From NCBI GenBank assembly GCA_963921795.1, contig OY997639.1, positions 51,393,762 to 51,457,761 on the forward strand: a stretch of 64,000 nucleotides of DNA, read 5' to 3'. The notes under the pieces are model-generated. The model saw only the letters and a program-made list of their open reading frames with translations, made no database searches and was not told the origin of the DNA. Positions 56,355 to 64,000 of this stretch are shown piece after piece. Position numbers and translations under genes: made by a program. The stretch is from Nannobrachium achirus. Lineage: Eukaryota; Chordata; Actinopteri; Myctophiformes; Myctophidae. The stretch's first letter is position 1. Every line of letters begins with the position of its first letter.

Positions 56355-57389
56355 ATCCTTGAGGCCTACAATGTCCCTCCCAACATTCTCCGGGCTATCG
56401 AGACCATGTACGCAAGAACAAGGGCCAAAGTGGTGACCCCAGACGGCAGCAGTGAGGTGTTTGACATCCGAGCTGGTGTAATGCAAGGAGACACCCTAGC
56501 CCCCTACCTCTTCATCATAGTTCTAGATTATGCGCTCAGGAAAGCCATAGGTGGACGAGAACAAGAGCTTGGCTTCACGCTAACACCAAGGAGGTCAAGG
56601 CGGCATCCCGCAGTAGTTCTGACAGACCTGGACTATGCGGACGACATCCGCCTGCTCTCCGACAGCATGGAACAAGCACAAGAACTCCTGAACAGGGTGG
56701 AGATAGAGTGTGCCAAAGTTGGTCTCAGGCTAAATGCTAAGAAAACTGAGGTTATCACCTATAACCTACCTGATCACTCACCTCTGACAACAACAGAAGG
56801 AGCTGTGTTGAAGGAAGTCAAGGACTTCAAGTACCTGGGCGCATGGGTCGACTCAACTGAGAAAGACCTCAAAGTAAGGAAGGCACTCGCTTGGAGGGCC
56901 CTGAACGGCATGAACAGTGTATGGAACTCTAGCCTCCCCCGCCAAATCAAACTTAGCTTCTTCTTTGCAACAGTGGAGTCTGTTCTCCTCTATGGCAGTG
57001 AATGCTGGACCCTGAAGCCAACCCTGCAGAAGTCTCTAAATGGGTGCTACACTAGAATGTTGCGTGCAGTACTCAACATCAACAGGAGTGCACATGTTAC
57101 CAACAGGAGCCTGTATGAGGGTATACCAAGGGTAAGCGAGAAAATTGCCACCAGAAGAATGAGACTAGCAGGACACTGCCAAAGACACCAGGAGCTTCCA
57201 GCCAGCAAATTGGTACTGTGGGAGCCAACACATGGGCACCAGTCACGAGGACGTCCCACAAAAACATACGTGGACGTACTCAAGGAAGACGTAGGGACAC
57301 AGAACACCAATGAGCTGGCCAGATGTATGGAGAACCGAGATGACTGGAAACAACGATGGAGGGCTCGTCTGAGGACGACCTAGATAGAT
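56355..57389 (+). mobile_element. 5'-truncated RTE-like non-LTR retrotransposon
   Basis: Inserted in the foldback's left arm with target duplication AGTTAAG (56348-56354, 57390-57396). It ends in a short tandem tail (TAGATAGAT), as RTE-type elements do. Only the 3' half of the coding region is present. Confidence 0.85.
56406..57383 (+). CDS. Reverse transcriptase C-terminal half (RTE-like), uninterrupted
   Basis: A 325-codon open frame to a stop at 57381. It has GVMQGDTLAPYLFIIVLDYA near residues 24-43 and the active-site YADD at residues 77-80 (DLDYADDIRLL). Then come LNAKKTEV, FKYLGAWV, the thumb-like segment LLYGSECWTL and a C-terminal RRMRLAGHCQRHQELPASKL with SRGRPTKTYVDVLKEDV. This is typical of the C-terminal part of RTE-type or related non-LTR polymerases. 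The endonuclease and RT N-terminus are missing by 5' truncation, and the first ATG is simply internal. The frame has no stops, so insertion is recent. It would act in target-primed reverse transcription if complete. Confidence 0.88.
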   Translation: MYARTRAKVVTPDGSSEVFDIRAGVMQGDTLAPYLFIIVLDYALRKAIGGREQELGFTLTPRRSRRHPAVVLTDLDYADDIRLLSDSMEQAQELLNRVEIECAKVGLRLNAKKTEVITYNLPDHSPLTTTEGAVLKEVKDFKYLGAWVDSTEKDLKVRKALAWRALNGMNSVWNSSLPRQIKLSFFFATVESVLLYGSECWTLKPTLQKSLNGCYTRMLRAVLNINRSAHVTNRSLYEGIPRVSEKIATRRMRLAGHCQRHQELPASKLVLWEPTHGHQSRGRPTKTYVDVLKEDVGTQNTNELARCMENRDDWKQRWRARLRTT

Positions 57390-58595
57390 AGTTAAGGATT
57401 ATTACGAGACCCTATAAACAGTTAATAGATCATTTATAAACCATTTATTAATTTATTCAATATTTGTTAACAGTTAATTAAGGAGTTATAACTATGCCTT
57501 ATAAATATTTAATGGATTATGAACAAGCTATTAGTAGACCACTTACTAATAGCTAGTTAAGTATTTGTTAATAGTTTATATGTAACTATTCCTAATTTAC
57601 TCATGTTAGTAAATGAGGAGTAGTCACAACTTTATAATAACGTGTGTATGTCAATCATGTAACATGTAAGGATAAAATGACTTAGGCCAATATCTGAACT
57701 TGCCATTTTAACATAGGCAATTATAAACCTTATTTAGGCCAAATTATTTCTGCAGTAAGTGACTTAGGCAAAATGTTTTTGTCTGTGAGGGCCCCTAGTA
57801 GTCTGTGAATACTTAACTCATGTTAGTAAATGAGTAGTTGCAACTTTATAATAACGTCCCAATAACATATATAAACTATTAACAAATACTTAACTCATGT
57901 TAGTAAATGAGGAGTAGTTTCAACTTTAGAATAACGTCCCAATAGCACATATAAACTATTAAAGAAATATTAACTTACTGTTTACAGATCAGTCGTTAAT
58001 GATTTGATTAACATCTACTAATATAAGAGACACTTTACAACAGAAAATGGGTGGTACAGAAATTTTTATTTTATTATTTCCAAAATACACAAACATACAG
58101 TGATGAATTAATGGATATGGAGGAAGGGCATAAACAAAACCATAGCTGTTCGTATCCTTCCTGGGATACAGCAAAATAAAGAAGAAAAAAAGGTTAGGAC
58201 TGCTAGTTATAGATTTAGCACAATTCAAATAAATGGATTATTGTGGACAAATTGCACATTGCTCTTAGCTTAAAACACCTCAATCAAGGAATTGTAAAGA
58301 AATAAACAGCACCCTTCTTCCTGGAATTAGCCATAAATTCAACCCATTCACTTAGACTAAAATACACAGAGTAGTCAATGTTAGCTAACATAGCTTGCTT
58401 GCAAACAGGCTGAGTCCTGCTAGCTCAACCACCACACTTTAGCATAGCAAAAAATACTTTTTAAAGAGCAAATGGCCACCACATAAATTAATTCTGGCCA
58501 ACTAAATTGATACAAGATTAATTATAATTGCACTATAGACACACAATGAACTTGTGTGTGTTTACCATAGCTGCACAGAGAATGGGGTCTTGTAT

Positions 58596-59958
58596 ATTCT
58601 TCTTCTTCTTCTTCTTCTTTAGGGTTTATTGGCGGTTGGCAAACCTTGAATGGTGCATTACCGCCACCAACTTGACTGGTGGAACTTTCCACCAATAGTA
58701 CATTATTTAGTACTTCACATTTCAAAAATAAAATAAAATCCACCCATGTACAGCCCACAGTCTTCCCGTTCCCCACTTTATCTCAGTCCATTACCCGAAA
58801 TATCCCTTGCATTCATTGTCAATTCTACTCAGACACTGTTGACTGAGTTGAGGCAAACCCGCCTCTCAACGTGTCATCCAGATCTTCACCACTAATGTCC
58901 ACGATACCCAGAAACCTTGTAGCTGCATCCAGTATCATCTTAATTCTCTCCGATTTGCTCTGTATCTCTACAGCACAGTTAATCACCATTGCAATGAAGG
59001 CCAAAAATCGCTTTTTGTCCAGACATATATTTTGGTCAGTATTCACTTTTTCCTCTGGTTTTCGTTCTCCTGTCACTGTCACATTTCCATTCCTCTCCAG
59101 GCTCTTCACTGCTTCCGCATACGACAATCCGTTTTCTTTCCTGATCTTTATCACGTTTTCCTCCTTTTTCCTTCTAGGACATTGTACTGCTCCTGCAGGA
59201 TGGTTTCCTTCACAGTTAGTACATTTTGCCGGTACTTGCTTTGCTTCACATTGCCTTTCCCGACATTCTTTATTCCCGCATCTCCCGCATTTCCGATCTT
59301 TCCTGCAGACCGCAGCCACATGCCCGTACTCCTGGCAACAGAAGCACCGGAGTGGAGCTTCCTCAAAAGGCCTTACTCGATATGACACATAGTCAATGTA
59401 CACCCTTTCTGGCAGGTCCTCTTCAAATGTTATGCACACTGATTTGCTCTGCTCCTTCTTCCCTTCACTGTACCGTGTCATGCGCCTGGCCTCATATGCT
59501 TCCTCAACATTTTCCAAAATCATGTCCAAGTCGATCCACAGTGGCACGCCACTGATCACTCCCTTCTTTCTTGGCTTTCCATTCAGTTTGAACCAAACAA
59601 TCTTGCTCCCGTCGTACTCTTTGATCTTAATCATCTTGTTCCTTTGCTGCTTTGACTTAAACTCGACTATCACCGTCCCACTCCTTGTCACTCTGACATT
59701 ACAGATTTTCCCCACTTGTCCAGAAATAAAGCTCCCAATTGCATGTGCATCGCTAAATATGCCGTTCGTTTTTGTCACTGATCTCATTCCTACCACGTAT
59801 CTTTCTCTTTCTGAGCTAGGCGGGGTGTCAGATGTCCTCTTTCTTTTGTTTTCATAGCCCCTTTTATCCTCAGCATTTGAACTTCGCGGACTCTCCTCCG
59901 ACTCTGACTGCTCCGACTCCATCTTTCCACTCTGGATCGTGTGTTACCACTCGATTCC
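58596..59958 (-). mobile_element. ORF1-only LINE insertion (half-LINE)
   Basis: A 12-bp target duplication GGGGTCTTGTAT flanks the insert (58584-58595, 59959-59970). On the minus strand it has a short 5' leader, a complete gag-like ORF1 (59922-58825), about 200 bp of 3' UTR and a tail of AAGAAGAAG repeats at the 3' end (about 58597-58620). The 3' UTR (GGCGGTAATGCACCATTCAA, GTTTGCCAACCGCC) is of the kind found in fish I/Nimb-type LINEs. No endonuclease-RT ORF2 is present between ORF1 and the tail. Confidence 0.88.
58825..59922 (-). CDS. LINE ORF1 (gag-like RNA-binding protein with zinc knuckles), intact
   Basis: A 365-codon frame from ATG to stop. Residues 1-40 are acidic then basic and disordered-looking. 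Residues 41-190 form a conserved-looking domain (e.g. FISGQVGKICNVRVTRSGTV, GVISGVPLWIDLDMILENVE). A CX2CX4HX4C knuckle sits at C193, C196, H201, C206, followed by C212-C215-C220-C225 and C234-C237-H241-C248 clusters. The C-terminus is a helical region of about 60 residues. Such proteins bind LINE RNA in ribonucleoprotein particles. Normally ORF2 follows; here the stop is only about 230 bp from the 3' end. Domestication is possible but the fresh target duplication favours a young mobile copy. Confidence 0.88.
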   Translation of the reverse strand: MESEQSESEESPRSSNAEDKRGYENKRKRTSDTPPSSERERYVVGMRSVTKTNGIFSDAHAIGSFISGQVGKICNVRVTRSGTVIVEFKSKQQRNKMIKIKEYDGSKIVWFKLNGKPRKKGVISGVPLWIDLDMILENVEEAYEARRMTRYSEGKKEQSKSVCITFEEDLPERVYIDYVSYRVRPFEEAPLRCFCCQEYGHVAAVCRKDRKCGRCGNKECRERQCEAKQVPAKCTNCEGNHPAGAVQCPRRKKEENVIKIRKENGLSYAEAVKSLERNGNVTVTGERKPEEKVNTDQNICLDKKRFLAFIAMVINCAVEIQSKSERIKMILDAATRFLGIVDISGEDLDDTLRGGFASTQSTVSE

Positions 59959-61299
59959 GGGGTCTTGTATCAACAGCAGTGCCCAAATAAAAGCCTGTAC
60001 TAAAATAGACAGCTGGGTCCCTAAACATGACTGGGTGCCTAAAAATAGGCCTGCACCAAAGAGTAAATTGAGCATTACAGTATTGATGACCCTCTAGCTG
60101 CCCTCTAGTCATGTTGGAGGCCCCTTTTTTCTATTTTAGTCTATGATTTTAGTATAGGCTTCTGTTTGGGCACTGCTGTTGATAAAGGACCCCTCTGGAG
60201 TGTAGCTATGGTAAACAGTAAAATCTGTTTTTGACTAAGCAATTCATTATGTGTTTATTCAGTACAACATTAATTCATCTTGTATCAATTTAGTTGGTCA
60301 GAATTCATCAATATGTTCTTTAAAAAGTTTGTTTTGTGCCTATTTGCTAAAGTGTGGTGGTTGAGCTAGCAGGAGCTAGACTGTTTGTAAGCAAGCTATG
60401 TTAGCATAACAGGGCCTACTCTGTGTATTTTAGCTAGCTATGTTAGTGAGTGAATGGGTTGAATTCATGGCTAATTCCAGTGCTGTTTATTTCTTAAGAT
60501 TTCTTGATTGTCTTTAAGCTAAGTTTGAAAACTTAAATTATTATTTTTGATTGTGTGCTAAATCTATAACTAGCAGTCCTACTTGAATTGTTTCTGCTGT
60601 ATCCCAGTAAGGATAAGAACAGCTGTGATTTTGTTCATGCCATTTCTCCATATCCTCATCTTTATTATTCAGTCATATTTCACCTTGTATGTTTGTGTAT
60701 TGTGGAAATAATAAAATCACATTTTCTGTACCCCCCATTTTCTGTTGTGAAGTGTCTCTTATATTAGTAGATGTTAATCAAATCATTAACAATTGATCTG
60801 TAGTTAATATTTTTTAATAGTTTATATGTGCTATTGGGACGTTATGCTAAAGTTGAAACTACTCCTCATTTACTAACATGAGTCAAGTATTTGTTAATAG
60901 TTTATATATGTTATTGGGACGTTATTATAAAGTTGCGACTACTTCTCATTTACAAACATGAGTAAATTAGGAATAGTTACATATAAACTATTAACAAATA
61001 CTTAACTAGCTATTAGTAAGTGATTTACTAATAGCTTGTTCATAATATATTAAATATGTATAAGGAATAGTTATAACTCCTTAACTAACTGTTAACAAAT
61101 ATCATTTTGAAATATCATTAATAAATGGTTTATAAATGATCTATTAACTGTTTATAGGGTACCGTTAATAATCCTTAACTAACTATTAACAAATGCTTAA
61201 CAAGGCATTAATAACTCATTAACTAATAGTTTATTAATGGTCTATTAACTGCTTATAACGGATAGTTATTATAAAGTGTTACCATTGCGGGTTGTTGGA

Positions 61300-62008
61300 T
61301 CTCTCTGATGGACTTGTAAAATTAATCCTGTCTCAGATCATCATGAAATAACAGAAAGTTTCGGCTCCTCCACCGGGAAAATCGCGCTCTTTCGAACGAC
61401 CATCATTTCGACCAGAGGGTTAGCGACTCACTCCACGGAGGTTAGGGTGAGGGTTAGAGTCGGGTGTCGAAAAGATGACATGTAGTAACAGCGACACGCT
61501 CCCCCTCCACCGACAGCCATTCTGGGAGGCTGCCAAAGTGTTAAAGGACAACTCTGTTTTTTTACAACAAGGGTTCATATTTTAGATAGTCATTAGAGAA
61601 AAGAAAAGATGAGTGTTAAAATGTTTTACTTCTTTCTATCACAGCAAGGTCCGCGTTGGCCCCAGAACCCCACCACTCTGCAGCAGCTCAGAGGAGAGAA
61701 ATGACCCAATTTGAGGTTTAGACTGTAAATAAAATTGGCATCTGCATCAAACGTCAAATAACACCCAGCCTCCCGTCTCTCTTTGAAAACAAGAGGAGTT
61801 TCTTTTTTCGACGAAGAATTAAAGAATTAAACTGTTTTCGAGACCGAAAGAGAATAATAATAAAAAATAATTTTAAAAATATAGCCGCTGCGAGGCATTT
61901 GTAAGCTTGTACGCTCTGCAAGTGGGAGCCACGTCAGTTCTTGCTCCTACATAACACTTTAACCTCTTTTCTCTCTTTCTCATTGTGTCTTTGTGTGCTG
62001 GGCTGCAG
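61300..62008. repeat. Intronic block partly duplicated on the other side of exon 7
   Basis: Bases 61549-61640 recur at 63013-63100 (CAAGGGTTCATATTTTAGAT), 61643-61860 recur at 62266-62495 (CAGCAAGGTCCGCGTTGGCC, ACCCCACCACTCTGCAGCAG) and 61867-61905 recur at 62915-62955 (TATAGCCGCTGCGAGGCATT). Exon 7 thus sits between scrambled duplicate pieces. A relic of 32786-32870 lies at 61385-61460. Confidence 0.85.
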
Positions 62009-62095
62009 AGCCAGGTGGCAGAGAAGGGGCGAGAAGTGAAGGAACTCAAGGACACGATCACGGTCCTAATGAAGGAGAAGGAAAAACTTGAGGGG
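62009..62095 (+). CDS. tax1bp1: tax1bp1-like exon 7 of window (coiled coil)
   Basis: The acceptor GCTGGGCTGCAG and donor GTTAGT bound 29 codons in phase 0. The product SQVAEKGREVKELKDTITVL then MKEKEKLEG is coiled coil. It follows exon 6 in frame; human TAX1BP1 has VQDNYKELKRSL at this position, a weaker match than other exons. The gene assignment here rests on phase, strand, order and coiled-coil character. Confidence 0.78.
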
Positions 62096-62265
62096 GTTAG
62101 TGACATCTTTCATTTTCTACTTTATAGACTTCTTCCACCGGTAAAAGGAAAAAAAGCTGTGTTTTTTTTCTCTCCCTTTTTACAATCTCGTCTGGGTTTT
62201 AAAATGTCTCTCTAATTGGAGAAGCTAAGTAAATGAGTTCTGATTTTCCATTTACTCTGGACCAC

Positions 62266-63105
62266 AGCAAGGTCCGCGTTGGCCCCAGAACCCCACCACT
62301 CTGCAGCAGCTCAGAGGAGAGAAATGACCCAATTTGAGGTTTAGACTGTAAATAAAATTGGCATCTGCAACAAACATCAAATAACACCCAGCCTCCTGTC
62401 TCTCTTTGAAAACAAGAGGAGTTTATTTTTTCGACGAAGTATTAAATAATTAAACTGTTTTTGGAGACCGAAAGAGAATAATAATTTAAAATGCAGAAGC
62501 AGTGCTCTTCCGAGCACAGGTCTCCACCAGGCCACACAAATCGGCCTGTTATAGCGCCACCATGAGGCTGATTTAAAAAATGTGGGGCAGAGGTTCTGAA
62601 TTAGCATCCAGGGAGTGTGTGTGCTCAGTTTGGCAGCGATCGGGCCAACGGCGCCGGAGATTAGCTGGTAACAACCAGGCCACACAAATCGACCTGTTAT
62701 AGCGCCACCATGAGGCTGATTTGAAAAATGTGGGGCAGAGGTTCTAGATTGGCATCCAGGGAGTGTGTGTGCTCAGTTTGGCAGCGATCGGGCCAACGGC
62801 GACTGAGATTAGCTGCTCACAAACTGCAAGGACGCACGCACGCACGCACGGACGGACGGACGGACGGACGGAGGGGAAAACATACTCTCCCTCAGCCTTC
62901 GGCTGGTGGAGACAATAATTTTAAAAATATAGCCGCTGCGAGGCATTGTAAGCTTGTAGATCTGTTATTTTTGGCTAATATTCCACTCAGAATGAGATGT
63001 TAGGGTTCAAATGGTTACAACAAGGGTTCATATTTTAGATAGTCATTAGAGAAAAGAAAAGATGAGTGTTAAAATGTTTTACTTCTTTCTATCATTTTAG
63101 CGATT
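62266..63105. repeat. Duplicate pieces and tandem repeats after exon 7
   Basis: Includes the second copies listed for 61300-62008. Two tandem copies of about 148 bp lie at 62524-62818 (CCAGGCCACACAAATCG, GTTATAGCGCCACCATGAGG, TTTGGCAGCGATCGGGCCAA). They are followed by (ACGC)n(GGAC)n at 62830-62872 and CAGCCTTCGGCTG, a common terminus of dispersed fish repeats. A hairpin-family copy is at 62922-62972. Confidence 0.85.
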
Positions 63106-63294
63106 TTAACGATTTTGATTTGCATGCATGCAATTGGCTAAATATGTATTTTTAGACAAAATACGCCCAAAGATTTGGTGGCCCCCCTAGTAGTAACCCC
63201 TGTTGAAGACCTCTGCCATAGAGTCCGACTTGTCTTTCTTTCTTTCTTTCCCCCACAGATTGCACACACACCAACAGTAACACTCACACTCACT

Positions 63295-63718
63295 TAGTTA
63301 GGGAAAGTTAACCGAGTCTTTGACCAATCTGGGAACAAAATGCTTACAATAGCTTTCTTCACAAATGGCCACCACAAAACTGAAAAGTGATGACTCATCA
63401 CTAAACCAGTTTTGTGGTGGCCATTTTTAGCACAAGGGATGTTTTTTGTGCAAAACAAATGCTTGTATTGGATTTAGAATCGTGAAAAAAACCTAGTTTG
63501 ACCCCTCACATGCTACTTAAAGCAGATGTAATTTTTTTTATTATAATCCTGTATAGTAAAGTCAATGAGACCCCAACTTTGATTGGCTCCCACAAAGTTT
63601 CCCGAGGGAGTTGGGTTTGACAAAGTTCAGAGGTGATAGTAGACACCTTTATGAACACATTTGTGAAGAAAGCATTTAGTTCCCAGATTGGTCAAAGACT
63701 GCTAACTTTCCCTAACTA
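63295..63718. mobile_element. TIR element of 424 bp with inner hairpin
   Basis: TAGTTAGGGAAAGTTAAC...TTTGACCAATCTGGGAAC at the left pairs with GTTCCCAGATTGGTCAAAG...TTTCCCTAACTA at the right over about 70 bp. ACT is found on both sides (63292-63294, 63719-63721), a possible 3-bp duplication. Inside, AATGGCCACCACAAAACTG and CAGTTTTGTGGTGGCCATT form a perfect 19-bp stem at 63366-63427. Confidence 0.85.
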
Positions 63719-63936
63719 ACTGTGTAAATTGATTAAATCCGATCCTTGATCTTGTTCTCACACCGAAATCCATTGTGAGATTTGTCATTAATCATTCTTG
63801 ATTTACATTTGATGCTTGTAGTAGGATGACTTGTACATGCATTATTTGACATAACCGGCCTGCATAAATAATATTGAACAAAAGACCAAAGCAGGGAAGC
63901 TGATCGTTTGCCTCCCCACTCTCCCACTCCCACCAG

Positions 63937-64000
63937 GATGTGTCGAAGACGGGCACTAAGAAAGAACTGTCCAGCGGTGAGAAGCTGCAGAACATGGAGT
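63937..64000 (+). CDS. tax1bp1: tax1bp1-like exon 8 of window, cut by window end
   Basis: The acceptor CTCCCACCAG opens a phase-0 frame DVSKTGTKKELSSGEKLQNM E that runs off the window. It continues exon 7 (MKEKEKLEG) in frame. A hydrophilic linker is expected between the coiled coil and the zinc fingers of TAX1BP1. No direct sequence match was recognised. Confidence 0.65.

Larger units (their letters stand above)
55774..61283. mobile_element. Giant foldback transposon with three nested insertions
   Basis: Both ends read GGTAACACTTTATAATAACT inward, flanked by ATTG (55770-55773, 61284-61287). The right arm (about 60080-61283, 1.2 kb) is matched along its length by the left arm once three inserts are removed: 55813-56279, 56355-57389 and 58596-59958. 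Landmarks such as ATGAGTTATTAATGCCTTGT, AACAGTTAATAGATCATTTA, CATATATAAACTATTAACAA and TATAAGAGACACTT pair in order. The centre is near 60080 (CAACAGCAGTGCCCAAA with TTTGGGCACTGCTGTTG). No gene of its own. GGTAACACTTTA-type termini are frequent in fish DNA transposons; the superfamily is not assigned. Confidence 0.9.

Noticed and set aside
59032-59857. Plus-strand ORFs of 117-173 codons opposite the LINE ORF1
   Set aside because: Shadow frames of the minus-strand ORF1 with its zinc knuckles.

Overview
The window looks like teleost (ray-finned fish) nuclear DNA. Evidence: a vertebrate-type gene with short GT-AG exons in long introns, very many (CA/GT)n and (TA)n microsatellites, tRNA-derived SINEs, and a dense mixture of hAT, TTAA-target, foldback, LTR, BEL/Pao, DIRS and non-LTR elements typical of fish. 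No bacterial or organellar features were seen. The species cannot be named from sequence alone.

One host gene runs through the window on the + strand. Eight exons (7262-7407, 10808-10898, 30878-31111, 43519-43591, 43753-43871, 51196-51309, 62009-62095 and the start of one at 63937) have compatible phases and encode the central coiled coil of a TAX1BP1 homologue (selective-autophagy receptor family with CALCOCO proteins). The SKICH end should lie left of base 1 and the zinc-finger end right of base 64000. Two coiled-coil pieces present in human TAX1BP1 were not found, and a broken copy of the 5' part of the second exon sits just before that exon.

The introns are layered transposons. 1-7.2 kb: palindrome, rps2-like fragment, and a 5-kb hAT-like composite carrying a CXC-type ORF. 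7.4-11.7 kb: tandem duplications, a telomere-repeat element, a SINE, and a 0.63-kb duplicated block around exon 2. 11.7-13.7 kb: two nested hAT elements. 14.2-19 kb: BEL/Pao pol and two gag copies, one split by a TTAA-target element. 19.0-27.9 kb: a complete LTR element with apparently identical LTRs but no long ORF. 29.0-30.3 kb: hAT element. 31.8-32.2 kb: long microsatellites. 33.9-35.7 kb: decayed DIRS element. 36.2-36.5 kb: TIR element with 9-bp target duplications and a telomeric array inside. 38.7-39.1 kb: long palindrome. 40.1-40.7 kb: 37-bp minisatellite. 44.4-45.6 and 54.3-55.1 kb: inverted repeat copies. 46.4-50.9 kb: a 4.5-kb hAT-like element with nested elements. 55.8-61.3 kb: a giant foldback element whose left arm took three insertions (TTAA-target element, RTE-like RT, and an ORF1-only LINE). 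61.5-63.7 kb: duplicated intronic blocks around exon 7 and a TIR element.

The least expected signals are: (1) the LTR element with matching LTRs and no coding capacity; (2) the ORF1-only half-LINE with intact ORF and perfect target duplication; (3) a short hairpin family present about 16 times, inside unrelated transposons; (4) a TIR element family that carries telomere-like repeats. Boundaries given with target duplications are read directly from the sequence; family names are inference from known element structures.
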